Positions 55,324 to 64,000 of a stretch of 64,000 bases of DNA are shown here, one piece after another. The translations under genes and the position numbers were made by a program. Each line of letters opens with the position of its first letter. The stretch's first letter is position 1. A model generated the notes under the pieces. That model had not been told where the DNA came from, did no database searches, and saw only the letters and a program-made list of their open reading frames with translations. This DNA comes from Geobacter argillaceus (GTDB lineage: Bacteria > Desulfobacterota > Desulfuromonadia > Geobacterales > DSM-12255): assembly GCF_007830735.1 (NCBI RefSeq), contig NZ_VLLN01000019.1, positions 1-64,000 of the forward strand, given 5' to 3'.

Positions 55324-56229
55324 TTAGGAAATATACGCTGCCAGGGCGATGGTCAGCAGCATGGTGTCCGCGGAATCCGTCCTGGAGGTCAGGATGACCG
55401 GCGCTTTAGCGCCCATCAGGGCGGTGGCGATCCGCTGCTTGGTGTAGTAGACGAGGCACTTGCGCAGCGGGTTTGCCGCCAGCAGGTTGGGCATCATGAT
55501 GATATCTGCATGCCCTCCGACCTCTCCCCCCACCTTTTTGTATTCAGCGGCTTCGACCGAGATGGCGTTGTCAAAGGCAAAGGGGCCATCAACGATGCAG
55601 CCGGTAATCTGGCCACGATCGGCCATTTTGCTCAGGGCTGCGGCCTCGATGGTATCCGGCATGGCAGGGTTCACCACTTCTACTGCAGATATGACAGCCA
55701 CCTTGGGGAGTGGATTGCCGAGCTTGTGCGCCAGACCGACCGCATTTTCGATGATTTGCTTTTTTTCATCCAGCGTTGGCTGCACGTTGATGGCACAATC
55801 GGTCAGGAAGCGGAATCCTCCCCCGGCCGGGTCAACTATCTTTTCATAGATGGTAATCTCACTGATCACCTTGTTGTCATTGAGCCCTTTTTGTTTGTCG
55901 AGTATTGCCCGCATAAAGGTAGCCGTCGGCAGATTGCCCTTCATGATGGCGTTGGCACCACCTGCCACAACGAGCCTGACGGCCTCTTCGGCGGCTTCCT
56001 TCTGATCAGTTATATTGATGATGTTGACACAATGGGAATCAAAGCCGGCTTCGGCGCACATGCTTTTGATCTTTTCTTCGTTACCGACGAGAATGAATTC
56101 GGCAATACCCTCTTCTGTTGCCTTTTTGACGAGCTCTATGACAGTAGTCCCCTCGGGGGCGGCAATCGCGACCTTTTTCTTCGGCTTTTCCTGGACGGCG
56201 GCAATCAGTTCGTTAAAAGACTTGATCAT
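55324..56229 (-). CDS. ptb: Phosphate butyryltransferase
   Basis: The enzyme converts butyryl-CoA and phosphate to butyryl-phosphate (related enzymes use acetyl-CoA). The 301-residue protein has the two-domain Pta/Ptb fold with GANAIMKGNLPT and MMPNLLAANPLRK as typical blocks. I took ATG 56229, since AAGGAG is 7 bases away; ATG 56235 is too close to the site. It pairs with buk just upstream (13-base gap), giving substrate-level ATP synthesis from acyl-CoA, or the reverse. Confidence 0.85.
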   Translation of the reverse strand: MIKSFNELIAAVQEKPKKKVAIAAPEGTTVIELVKKATEEGIAEFILVGNEEKIKSMCAEAGFDSHCVNIINITDQKEAAEEAVRLVVAGGANAIMKGNLPTATFMRAILDKQKGLNDNKVISEITIYEKIVDPAGGGFRFLTDCAINVQPTLDEKKQIIENAVGLAHKLGNPLPKVAVISAVEVVNPAMPDTIEAAALSKMADRGQITGCIVDGPFAFDNAISVEAAEYKKVGGEVGGHADIIMMPNLLAANPLRKCLVYYTKQRIATALMGAKAPVILTSRTDSADTMLLTIALAAYIS

Positions 56230-56242
56230 GGTCATGCTCCTT

Positions 56243-57316
56243 TCAGTATGTTGACAGCTGTTCTTCACCGTTGAAGTAGCGCATCGCACCGGCGGCCAAT
56301 GCCTCCATCTCGTTCTCGCCCGGATCCAGCAACACCTGGGCGATGAACGAGACCTTTTCCTTCAGGCTCTCGGTCAGGCGCTTCGAGTAGGCAAGACTGC
56401 CGGTGAGGGCAATGGCGTCCACTCGCCCCTCCAGCACGGCCGCACAGGCGCCGATCTCCTTGGCGACCTGATAGGCCATTGCTTCGAACACCTCTGCCGC
56501 AACGGCATCCCCTCCGGTGATCCTCTTTTCTATCTCAAGACCGCTGGTCGTCCCCAGATAGGACACCAGCCCGCCACCACCCTGCACGAGCCTGTAGACC
56601 TGTTCCTTCGTGTAGTCGCCGCTGAAGCAGAGCTTGACCAGATCGCCGGCCGGGAGCGTTCCGGCGCGCTCCGGCGAGAAGGGACCATCGCCATCCAGAG
56701 CATTGTTCACATCCACGACCTTGCCGTTTCTGTGCGCCGCCACCGAAATACCCCCACCCAGGTGCACGACGATCAGGTTGACCTCGTCGTACCCCTTTCC
56801 CAGCCTGGCGGAGATCTTTCTGGCCGTTGCCTTCTGGTTCAGGGCATGGAAACTGCTCTGCCTCGTTATCTGCGGAATACCCGAATAGCGGGCGAACATG
56901 CACATCTCATCCACCGTGGGCGGGTCGACCGTGAGGGCCGGGATATTCAGCTCCTGTCCCAGGTTGTACGCCACGATGCCGCCGCACATGTTGGGATGCT
57001 GGCCGAACTTACCGCTCTTCATGTCGTCGATCATCTCGGGGCAGATGGCATAGATCCCGCCGGGAATAGGCTTCATGTTCCCCCCCCGGCTGGCTATACA
57101 GTCCAGCTGATCAAGGGTTATACCCTTACCTGAAAGGACACCCAGAATCGTGTTTTTCCTCAGGTCATACTGATCAATGATCGACGTGAACTGCTTGAGC
57201 TCTTCCGCAGAATGGCTCACCGATTCGGTGAACAGCATCTCCCCCGACGTGCTGACACTCACCTTGGTTGAGGTCGATCCGAGATTAATGACCAGTATTG
57301 TCTTTTCTTTTCCCAT
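56243..57316 (-). CDS. buk: Butyrate kinase
   Basis: The kinase makes ATP from acyl-phosphate. The 357-residue protein is of the ASKHA acetokinase family: phosphate-1 site VINLGSTSTKVSV, the VVHLGGGISVAAH segment, and the GALTGSLAYS-like phosphate-2 site. The size and GRVDAIALTGSLAYSKRLTE pattern fit butyrate kinase more than acetate kinase. An AAAAGGAG site precedes the ATG. A palindrome lies about 110 bases upstream. Confidence 0.88.
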   Translation of the reverse strand: MGKEKTILVINLGSTSTKVSVSTSGEMLFTESVSHSAEELKQFTSIIDQYDLRKNTILGVLSGKGITLDQLDCIASRGGNMKPIPGGIYAICPEMIDDMKSGKFGQHPNMCGGIVAYNLGQELNIPALTVDPPTVDEMCMFARYSGIPQITRQSSFHALNQKATARKISARLGKGYDEVNLIVVHLGGGISVAAHRNGKVVDVNNALDGDGPFSPERAGTLPAGDLVKLCFSGDYTKEQVYRLVQGGGGLVSYLGTTSGLEIEKRITGGDAVAAEVFEAMAYQVAKEIGACAAVLEGRVDAIALTGSLAYSKRLTESLKEKVSFIAQVLLDPGENEMEALAAGAMRYFNGEEQLSTY

Positions 57317-57422
57317 ATCCGGCTCCTTTTATGTATTACTCCGCAATGAACAACACCATCAGCCTTGAGAGGCGTACTTCATATCCGGAAAAGGGCCTAT
57401 TGGTAAACTAGTACCTTAATGC

Positions 57423-57440
57423 GTACTTTTTGTAAAGTAC
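57423..57440. promoter_or_regulatory. Palindrome upstream of buk-ptb
   Basis: GTACTTT-TTGT-AAAGTAC is a perfect inverted repeat about 107 bases before the buk start. A further GTAC and AGTAC lie 5' of it. This is a candidate binding site for a dimeric regulator of the ptb-buk genes. Confidence 0.5.
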
Positions 57441-57904
57441 ATCCGCACACTGTTCTAATACCGATCCACCCATAACCCTTTTATTGCACGGTATATGCCC
57501 AACAACAACGACTACTCGAAGTTTGCACTTCAACAATTAATTAACACTGTTCTGCTTGACCAATCCGATACAAAAAAGAGCTGTTCCGCTTGATCGGCGA
57601 GACAACCCGGCCCAACACAACCTTTCCCTGCGATCGCTACCTGACTGATTTCAGCAGATGTCAGCCACCCTCATAGCGTAACCACCAGACCAACCGAGCC
57701 TCCATGACAAAAACTTTCGATCGGCTGTATACCAGAGAGGAACAACGGGCTTGATGAAAGAAGTACGCCCCAATCGCTTCGACAACATGTCCTGGAACCA
57801 AACAACCGTCTGATTTGCGGACACCTCACCACGACAATCGCAGACGATCAGATCCCGTCGGAACCGCCCCCCCTCCCCTGCCCCCACTCAGGTAGCAATC
57901 GTCG

Positions 57905-58099
57905 TTGATGATGAATATGACGGATAAATCCTGCACAGGCCCTTTGCGGGTGCCGGTCGCTGGCTTGAGGGAAGGGCTCAACAAACCCGTCCTGTGGAGA
58001 CAGGCCGTGGATGAACGTGGATCGGGGCAATGCCAGAAGACGGGAATAACTGGGGCCTTGGTAAATCCGGTAGGTGGCGTACATGGGATAAGGACGTTG
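57905..58099. ncRNA. Hairpin-rich stretch, possible structured RNA
   Basis: Several small stems lie close together: TTGAG-ggaaggg-CTCAA, CCTGT-GGAG-ACAGG, and, just beyond at about 58096-58110, CACTC-TG-GAGTG. A plus frame spans it but shows no family. I record it as a candidate structured RNA or debris of a retroelement, with low confidence and with strand unknown. Confidence 0.3.
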
Positions 58100-59389
58100 T
58101 CACTCTGGAGTGGGCAGATCATTGCCATTGAAGCTCCGGAGCGGAATCTGCGGCTCATCGAGCAATAAACCCAACTTGCCGGCGAGCCAGCGGGTAGTTG
58201 TCGCCTGGATCAATATGGTCAGGAGAATGGTAATGAATGTGACTGAAGCGATAATCTCGCCACCGGGCACCTTCATCCCGAGCAGCATGCCGGCCAGTGC
58301 CCCCGGGATCACCCCGGTTTCACGGGTCCAACTCATGAACAACATTTCCTTCAGACTCCATCTGGTGCGACGGTCAGGGAGTGCGCAACAGAAGACCGTG
58401 ACCGGCCGGGCGATGAACATAAAGACCAGGACCAGGGCAATGCCGCCCCAGAGATATTTCCCGATCAGGGCGAAGTTCACCTGGCTCCCGAGCAGGATGA
58501 AGATGAACATGCGCATAATGAGAGAAGTGGTCAGCACGAAGTCTTCGAGCTTCTCCTGTTCCTGCTCTTCCATCGTGAAGCCAAAGGTATCCTTGTTGCC
58601 AAGCATGATGCCGAAGACAAAGACCGCCATAAAGCCGCTGGCATGCATGCTTTCCGCACTCATGTAGGCCCCGACAACCGCCATGAGGGTGACCAGCGGC
58701 GCATACTCCAGGAGGAATCCGAATTTTTCATGGGCGATCAGAAATGCCGCGGCATAGCCGAGAACGCCCCCGATCAGCACCCCGATCAATGCGTTGCTGA
58801 CCAGGCTGAATGTTGCCGCGCCGAGCGAAAAGGGTCCGCCGGTGCCAAGGGCGACCCCCATTATGGTGAAGGTAACAATGGCGCCCATGGCATCGTTGAA
58901 GGCAGATTCGCTCATGACGGTCTGGGCAACGCGGTCCTTGATCCGCACCTGCTTGAAGACCGGCACCAGTGTCGCCGGGTCGGTGGAGGCGATGGTACTC
59001 CCCAGGAGCAGTGCCGTGATCAGCGGCATTCCGAGGAACTGGAGAGCGGCAAGACCGGCGATGGCTGTCGTTATAAGCACACCGACAGTGGAAATGATCA
59101 CGATGGTGATCCAGACCTCCTTCAGCACCTTCAGCCGCAGGCCGGCCCCGCCATCGAAAAGGATATAGGAAGAGCCAAAAATGAGGATCAACTGATTGAT
59201 GGTGGAATCGGCCCTGACATCGATCACTCCCGCCAGTTCCGGACCCAGCCCTATGCCGATAAGGAGAAAGACAACTACGTCAGGTACCTTGAACTTTTGC
59301 GCCAGGATACCGCTGAAGGAACCGGCCAGCAGGATGATACCAACAATGAAAAGGATTTGTTTCGCCGCATGGATGGCCGTTGATTCCAT
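58100..59389 (-). CDS. Cation/proton antiporter, CPA family
   Basis: The 429-residue protein has about twelve membrane helices. It has conserved CPA signatures: SGILAQKFKVPDVVVFLLIG near the start, STDPATLVPVF (TM4-like unwound region) and ESAFNDAMGAIVTF with the ND ion-binding pair. It probably exchanges Na+ or K+ for H+. The C-terminus is short, so no RCK domain is fused. It is followed by a tandem UspA gene on the same strand upstream, 24 bases away. Confidence 0.88.
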   Translation of the reverse strand: MESTAIHAAKQILFIVGIILLAGSFSGILAQKFKVPDVVVFLLIGIGLGPELAGVIDVRADSTINQLILIFGSSYILFDGGAGLRLKVLKEVWITIVIISTVGVLITTAIAGLAALQFLGMPLITALLLGSTIASTDPATLVPVFKQVRIKDRVAQTVMSESAFNDAMGAIVTFTIMGVALGTGGPFSLGAATFSLVSNALIGVLIGGVLGYAAAFLIAHEKFGFLLEYAPLVTLMAVVGAYMSAESMHASGFMAVFVFGIMLGNKDTFGFTMEEQEQEKLEDFVLTTSLIMRMFIFILLGSQVNFALIGKYLWGGIALVLVFMFIARPVTVFCCALPDRRTRWSLKEMLFMSWTRETGVIPGALAGMLLGMKVPGGEIIASVTFITILLTILIQATTTRWLAGKLGLLLDEPQIPLRSFNGNDLPTPE

Positions 59390-59413
59390 CTACATCCCGC
59401 CTTTGATCTGATT

Positions 59414-60223
59414 TCAATGGGACATTAACACCGGCAGTGTCATGTGATCAAAAAAATCCTTGGCTACCGGGCCGAGATCGTATTTCCCACGGGAGATTTG
59501 GGCATAGACGCCCATGACAATAAGGTCGCAGGAATTTTCCCAGGCATAATTCATCAATAAATTGGCAACCGGAATGTTCTTCATCACGATATGTGCTTCT
59601 TTGACCCTGATAGCATGACGTTCCAGGTTGACACGAATACCGCCATCCGTCCGCTCCTCGGAACCTTGTTCATCGGGATCCCTTATCGTGAGCACGGACA
59701 CCTCTTCGGCATTCAGCAGGAAAGGTAGCGCATCATTTACTGCCCGTGCTGCAGCACGTCCGGCTTTCCAAGCCACAATTGCGCGCTTGCCAACGGTAGC
59801 GAACGTCCCCGTATACGGCACCACGAGTACCGGTCGCCCCGCGCCCACGACAATCCGTTGGGGCAAATCGGGAGGCACATCCCCTGGCAGGACGCCCGGA
59901 TCTGTCTGGCCAACAATAATCAGATCTTTTGAGTGTGCATAGTGATTGAGGACCACCTCCATGCCGACACCGACTCGTGCCCAATCAGCGGATACCCATT
60001 CTGCGCTGATATCAGCCTCACCTGTTTTCTGTACAAACTTCGCTTCCGCTTGCGCTTCATCCTGTTTCACCCTTATGCTTTGCGATTCGTACGGGGAATG
60101 GGTAATTATGTAAAGTCCCGTCAGATGTGCCTCATGCTCCCTGGCGAGTTTAATTGCAAGTTCAAGCCTGTTTGCGCACTGTTGTGAATTATCGATATGA
60201 ACGAGAATATCTTTGAACTTCAT
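59414..60223 (-). CDS. Tandem universal stress protein
   Basis: The 269-residue protein contains two UspA-like domains (about 1-140 and 145-268). The first starts FKDILVHIDNSQQC, and the second reads RAIVAWKAGRAAARAV. The C-terminal domain has GKYDLGPVAKDFF rather than the full ATP-binding GxxGS motif, so ATP binding is doubtful. It may respond to membrane or ion stress, given the antiporter downstream. Confidence 0.88.
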   Translation of the reverse strand: MKFKDILVHIDNSQQCANRLELAIKLAREHEAHLTGLYIITHSPYESQSIRVKQDEAQAEAKFVQKTGEADISAEWVSADWARVGVGMEVVLNHYAHSKDLIIVGQTDPGVLPGDVPPDLPQRIVVGAGRPVLVVPYTGTFATVGKRAIVAWKAGRAAARAVNDALPFLLNAEEVSVLTIRDPDEQGSEERTDGGIRVNLERHAIRVKEAHIVMKNIPVANLLMNYAWENSCDLIVMGVYAQISRGKYDLGPVAKDFFDHMTLPVLMSH

Positions 60224-60352
60224 GAGAGCCTCCCAGGCTTTCAGTAACCGCGGAACGGAATCTTACCACTGAATCTACGCGGAGCCAGCTAAGATTATTG
60301 GCCACCACCTGCAGTTGCCGGAAAAGTGGCCGGTAACTTCCTGTAATGGGAG

Positions 60353-61057
60353 TTACGGATGCGCAACGCGTACGCCGACCCATTTTTCCAGAACAGAGAG
60401 ATTGCCAAGCAGGTCGGAGCATTGGGCGTTATGCACTACGCGGCCGCGTTCCAGCACTATGGCTCGATGCGTCAAGCACAAAGCCTGTTCAACGTGCTGT
60501 TCGACCAAAATCAGGGACTGCCCTTCGTCGCGGATCATGCGTTGAATTGAAATGCAGAGTTCGTCGGCGATCACCGGCGCAAGTCCTTCCAACGGTTCGT
60601 CAAGCAGTAACACTTTCGGGTTAAGCATCAGGGCACGCCCAATCGCAAGCATCTGCTGCTCACCGCCCGACAACTGATTACCGAAGTTTCTGCGTCGTTC
60701 CTGAAGACGCGGGAACAGTGCATAGATCGATTTCAGGTCCCACTTTCCGGGCAAAGCGGTTACCGTCAGGTTTTCCTCGACAGTCAGCGACTTGAATATT
60801 TCACGCTCCTGCGGTACCCAGCCGAGACCAGCGCGTGCGCGAGCATGCTGAGGCACTTTCACAAGGTCCTGCCCACACCAGCGTATCGAACCACGATGCA
60901 CCTTGGTATGCCCCATGACCGTCAACAACAGCGAACTCTTGCCGACGCCGTTACGACCAAGCAGCGCAATGCTTTCGCCCTCAGCCATCGTCAGCGAACA
61001 GTCATCGATAACAATCGCCTCACCGTATCCGGCGTACACATGTTCAAGCGTCAGCAT
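60353..61057 (-). CDS. livF: Branched-chain amino acid-type ABC transporter, ATPase LivF
   Basis: The 234-residue ATPase has Walker A LLGRNGVGKSS, signature LSGGEQQM, Walker B VLLLDEPLEGL and switch histidine EQH. It is the LivF type and follows livG with a one-base gap. With LivG, LivH, LivM and LivK it imports branched-chain amino acids or another hydrophobic or acyl substrate. The 129 bases downstream (60224-60352) contain no gene. Confidence 0.92.
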   Translation of the reverse strand: MLTLEHVYAGYGEAIVIDDCSLTMAEGESIALLGRNGVGKSSLLLTVMGHTKVHRGSIRWCGQDLVKVPQHARARAGLGWVPQEREIFKSLTVEENLTVTALPGKWDLKSIYALFPRLQERRRNFGNQLSGGEQQMLAIGRALMLNPKVLLLDEPLEGLAPVIADELCISIQRMIRDEGQSLILVEQHVEQALCLTHRAIVLERGRVVHNAQCSDLLGNLSVLEKWVGVRVAHP

Positions 61058-61058
61058 C

Positions 61059-61817
61059 TCAGTGCCCCTTTCCCAGATACACTTCGCGTACCCTCGGATC
61101 GTCGGCAATTTCAGACGGCGTCCCCGTGACCAGTTCCTCTCCGTTGACCAGTACCGTGATGCGATCGGCAAAATTAAACACAAGGTTCATGTCATGCTCG
61201 ATCAAAAGGATGCTGATCTCCTTCGGCAATGTGTTCAACACCTCGAACAATTCATCGCTCTCTCCCTCCGGCACGCCTGCTGCCGGCTCATCCAGCAGGA
61301 GCACCTTCGGTCTGGTCGCCAGCGCCAGCGCCATTTCGAGCAGACGCTGTTTACCGTAGGCCAGCGTGTGAGTTTCGACCAGACAATCCTGGGCAAGATT
61401 GAGTTGCTCAAGCAACGCATAGGCCTCGTCTATCAACTTACTGCACCGCGATACCCCGAAAAATCTCCGTTTCAATATGTTCAACCGCTTGCGCTCCCGG
61501 ACACAAATTGTGTTTGTCACCGCCTCCAGAGGAGTCAGCCGTGGGAACAACGTATTGATCTGAAATGTTCGCGACAAGCCGCGATAAACCCGCTCATTTG
61601 GCGGAATCCGTGTGATATCCGCACCGTCGAGCCATACCGAACCGCTCGAAGGACGCAGCACGCCGGTAAGCTGGTTGATCAGGGTGGTCTTGCCGGCGCC
61701 ATTCGGACCGATCAGCGCATGCCGCGCACCTGGCGCAAGCGACAGGTTGACGTCCTTCGTAACGATGAGTCCACCGAAGGCCTTCCAAAGGTCACGAGTC
61801 TGAAGAATGGCGTTCAT
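61059..61817 (-). CDS. livG: Branched-chain amino acid-type ABC transporter, ATPase LivG
   Basis: The 252-residue ATPase has Walker A IGPNGAGKTT, a signature region reading LAYGKQRLLEMA in place of LSGGQ, and Walker B VLLLDEPAAGV with IEHD. The GPNGAGKTTL and AYGxQR features are those of LivG. Its start overlaps livM's stop by 4 bases. Confidence 0.92.
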   Translation of the reverse strand: MNAILQTRDLWKAFGGLIVTKDVNLSLAPGARHALIGPNGAGKTTLINQLTGVLRPSSGSVWLDGADITRIPPNERVYRGLSRTFQINTLFPRLTPLEAVTNTICVRERKRLNILKRRFFGVSRCSKLIDEAYALLEQLNLAQDCLVETHTLAYGKQRLLEMALALATRPKVLLLDEPAAGVPEGESDELFEVLNTLPKEISILLIEHDMNLVFNFADRITVLVNGEELVTGTPSEIADDPRVREVYLGKGH

Positions 61818-62827
61818 GGACGCTCCTTGTTGCGCCAGTGTCTGTACAGATCCGCCAGTCGGCTCAGTCCACCGAGCATCCCGCCGCGCAGATAGAGTGT
61901 CATGACGATGAGTATGATACCGAGCCAAAACAGCCAGTACTGTGGATTGAGATTGGAAAGACGGTCCTGCGCCAGCATGAATACCGCTGCGCCGACAAAA
62001 CCGCCGTACAACGTTGCCGTACCGCCGATAATCAGTATTATCAGCAAGTCTGCCGAACGCTGGAAGCTGAGGACATCGATGCCGACAAACTGCGTTGTCT
62101 GCGTCAGCAATGCGCCGGCGATCCCCGCGATTACCGCCGCGATAGTGTAGATGTTGGTCAGGCAGGCACTGATCGGAATCCCGATGGCAAGCGCACGGGT
62201 CTGATTCTCTCGCATGCTGCGCAGGGCAAGCCCATAGGGCGAATGCATCATGCTGCGCGTGAAGGCAAACAACAGAAAAGCTATGCCCAGTACATAGGCA
62301 TAGGCCGTTTTACCGTAGAGATCGAACCCAAAAACGCCGAACAACTTGCCGACTTCAACACCCTGCAGTCCGTCCACGCCCCCCGTGTATTCCGTCGCGC
62401 TATTCGCTACCTCGAAAAGCAGCAGGCCGATGCCCAGAGTAATCATGAGACGGGTCAAGTCACCGCCGCCTCGCGACAAGAGGAAACTGCTGAGGTAGCC
62501 GGCAATACCGGCGGCGAGGCCGGCCACCAGCAGCCCCGAAAGCGGCTCGTGCCAACCGTGCGCCGCCATCAAGCCTGCCGTATAGGCGCCAATGCCGAAG
62601 AACGCGGCATGGCCGAGCGTGACTATTCCGGCGTAGCCGAGAATCATGTCGAGCGACAGGGCGAACAGGCCGGTGATCAGAATCTGGGAGGCAAATATCA
62701 AGCTGGTCGGAAAAACGAAATAGACGCCGACCAATGCGAGCCAGAACGCAATCTCCGCCGGTTTCCAGCGTTCGCGCGCCCGCAGAAAAGAGAGGTGACG
62801 CGAATCCCGGGCCAAAGTATCACTCAT
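61814..62827 (-). CDS. livM: Branched-chain amino acid-type ABC permease LivM
   Basis: The 337-residue membrane protein has about ten helices with the LivM signature GYAGIVTLGHAAFFGIGAY and SMRENQTRALAIGI. It overlaps livH by 4 bases and livG by 4 bases, so the operon is tightly coupled. Confidence 0.92.
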   Translation of the reverse strand: MSDTLARDSRHLSFLRARERWKPAEIAFWLALVGVYFVFPTSLIFASQILITGLFALSLDMILGYAGIVTLGHAAFFGIGAYTAGLMAAHGWHEPLSGLLVAGLAAGIAGYLSSFLLSRGGGDLTRLMITLGIGLLLFEVANSATEYTGGVDGLQGVEVGKLFGVFGFDLYGKTAYAYVLGIAFLLFAFTRSMMHSPYGLALRSMRENQTRALAIGIPISACLTNIYTIAAVIAGIAGALLTQTTQFVGIDVLSFQRSADLLIILIIGGTATLYGGFVGAAVFMLAQDRLSNLNPQYWLFWLGIILIVMTLYLRGGMLGGLSRLADLYRHWRNKERP

Positions 62828-63693
62828 TTCGACTTCCTCCGCCCCAGGAGCCCATGGGGGAACAATAACAACAGGAAGATCATCGCTGCATAGATGATAA
62901 ATGCGCCGAGTTGCGGCACATAATATTTCCCTGCGATGTCGGCAACACCGAGAAGCAATGCCGCCAGCAAGGTGCCGAACACCGATCCGGGACCGCCAAC
63001 CACCACAACAAGTAGAAAGTACACGAGATATTTGATTGCAAAGTTAGGGTCCAACCCGAGCACGTCCACGCCCAGCGCTCCTCCCAAGCCGGCAAGGCCG
63101 CTGCCGAGCGCAAACGTCATCTGGAATACCCGTTCGACCCGGATACCCATCGACTCGGCTGTCCGCTGATTGTCGACCGAAGCGCGAATCCTGGCCCCGA
63201 AACGGGTGCGTTCAAGACCAAATACCAGTGCAAGCGTGATCCCTGCAACAATCGCCATCAGGAACAGCCGATACCGCGACAGATCGAGTCCCAGTACGCT
63301 ATACTGACCGCTCAGCCACTCAGGGATAACCACCGGCTGCTGCCCCGGTCCCCACAAAAATGTCGTCCCGGCGGTGGCGACGAAAATGATGCCGACCGAC
63401 AACAGCACCTGATCGAGCGGCGTGCTCTTGTAAAGCTGCCGGTAGAGAGTCCGTTCGAGAACAAGACTCCCCACCGCAACAATGCAGAACACGATGGGCA
63501 GAGCCGGAAGAAAACCGATTCCGGCCTTTGACATCAACGTTACCAACAGATACCCACCGGCCATTGCAAACGCGCCATGGGCAAGATTGTTGAATCCCAT
63601 CAGGCCAAGCGTAATTGACAGTCCGACAGAGATCACGAACAGCAAGGCACCGTAGGCCAAACCGTCGAAAAGGACTCCGAGTAAACTAAGCAT
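62824..63693 (-). CDS. livH: Branched-chain amino acid-type ABC permease LivH
   Basis: The 289-residue membrane protein has about eight helices with LivH features: GLSITLGLMGFNNLAHGAF and RTFGARIRAxVDNQRTAESMGI-like coupling loop (RFGARIRASVDNQ). It lies 36 bases after livK and overlaps livM. Confidence 0.92.
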   Translation of the reverse strand: MLSLLGVLFDGLAYGALLFVISVGLSITLGLMGFNNLAHGAFAMAGGYLLVTLMSKAGIGFLPALPIVFCIVAVGSLVLERTLYRQLYKSTPLDQVLLSVGIIFVATAGTTFLWGPGQQPVVIPEWLSGQYSVLGLDLSRYRLFLMAIVAGITLALVFGLERTRFGARIRASVDNQRTAESMGIRVERVFQMTFALGSGLAGLGGALGVDVLGLDPNFAIKYLVYFLLVVVVGGPGSVFGTLLAALLLGVADIAGKYYVPQLGAFIIYAAMIFLLLLFPHGLLGRRKSK

Positions 63694-63729
63694 AGTTTGA
63701 CCTTTGATCCACGTTGGTGGAGATAACTA

Positions 63730-64000
63730 TCATTTGCCCGGATCCTTCACCGCGTTAAATGTCTCGAACTCGACGTTGTAATAATGGCCGTCCACCTTCT
63801 TTACTTCGCGGATATAGATGTTCTGAACAACGTCCCTGGTAGCAGCGTCTATCTGGATCGGGCCACGAGGGCTGTTCAGCTTCATCCCTTTGAGTACGGC
63901 CATCGCCTTGTCGCCATCTATTTTACCGTTCAACTGTTTGATCACATTATAGATCGCCGCCATACCGTCATAGCCACCAACTGCCATGAAGTTCGGTCGC
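63730..64000 (-). CDS. livK: ABC substrate-binding protein LivK, C-terminal part
   Basis: The last 90 codons of a periplasmic-binding protein run off the window end; the frame is open to 64000. The visible sequence (MAVGGYDGMAAIYNVIKQ, GPIQIDAATRDVVQNIYI) is the C-terminal part of a Leu/Ile/Val-binding family protein. The N-terminus with signal peptide lies outside. Ligand is unknown; the family also binds amides, urea and aromatic acids. Confidence 0.88.
   Translation of the reverse strand, partial: RPNFMAVGGYDGMAAIYNVIKQLNGKIDGDKAMAVLKGMKLNSPRGPIQIDAATRDVVQNIYIREVKKVDGHYYNVEFETFNAVKDPGK

Larger units (their letters stand above)
57317..58099. other. Long intergenic region between buk and the antiporter gene
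   Basis: No credible gene is here. The left part (57317-57600) is A/T-rich and holds the buk upstream region. The right part (57840-58099) is GC-rich and full of small hairpins. Open frames here lack domains and ribosome sites. Confidence 0.5.

Noticed and set aside
57651-58168. Several frames on both strands in the buk-antiporter gap.
   Set aside because: They overlap each other in different frames, lack domains and ribosome sites, and one runs into the antiporter gene. The GC-rich content explains their openness.

Overview
The window comes from a high-GC, Gram-negative, probably anaerobic bacterium, most likely a member of the Geobacterales (Geobacter, Geotalea or Pelobacter-like Desulfuromonadota). 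This is inferred from gene content: a FapA-family (DUF342) protein, an AmrS radical SAM enzyme, PilZ and GGDEF signalling proteins, an ActP/DUF485 acetate symporter pair, a ptb-buk pair, and an RND pump with an outer-membrane lipoprotein. The genus cannot be fixed from sequence reading alone. I saw no tRNA, rRNA or CRISPR array.

Layout. 1-814 is a lower-GC stretch without a convincing gene, ending in a minus-strand terminator. 815-8280 (all minus) holds a methyltransferase, a CheY-like receiver and a FapA protein; then HAD phosphatase, HNH nuclease, RNase HI and acyltransferase genes; then a PAS histidine kinase and AmrS. 8506-12670 is a cell-elongation operon (gph-mreD-mrdA-rodA) without mreBC. 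12966-16093 is guaA and guaB, each near palindromic dispersed repeats. 16390-24571 holds a response regulator with a degenerate GGDEF domain, a small RRM protein, an 11-residue-repeat periplasmic protein, an Nramp transporter, a codon-independent release-factor-like protein and cydDC. 24697-33912 holds a metallophosphoesterase, a TetR-controlled RND efflux operon with a 26-residue membrane microprotein at its head, YaeQ and GreB. 33936-38313 holds a ferredoxin-DUS fusion, DUF309, an amidase, an HD protein and PilZ. 38430-41271 is divergent fba and eno.

41325-44740 is a junkyard of mobile DNA: a broken integron-type tyrosine recombinase, a full-looking group II intron with its maturase, and a truncated ISL3-type transposase. 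44755-49201 holds an MFS transporter, a MoxR/VWA pair and a DMT transporter. 49408-57316 is an energy-metabolism block, all on the minus strand: mobA and fdhD (molybdenum cofactor and formate dehydrogenase maturation), an acetate symporter with its DUF485 partner, a cytoplasmic molybdopterin oxidoreductase, and ptb-buk. 57317-58099 has no gene but holds a palindrome and a hairpin-rich stretch. The window ends with a cation/proton antiporter, a tandem universal stress protein, and a branched-chain amino acid type ABC operon (livKHMGF) whose livK runs off the edge.

The most interesting leads are the membrane microprotein in the RND operon with two matched TetR operators, the promoter-plus-terminator unit ahead of yaeQ, the hairpin-rich 57.9-58.1 kb stretch, the layered intron/integrase/IS region, the GGDEF domain that has lost its catalytic residues, and the ferredoxin-DUS fusion.
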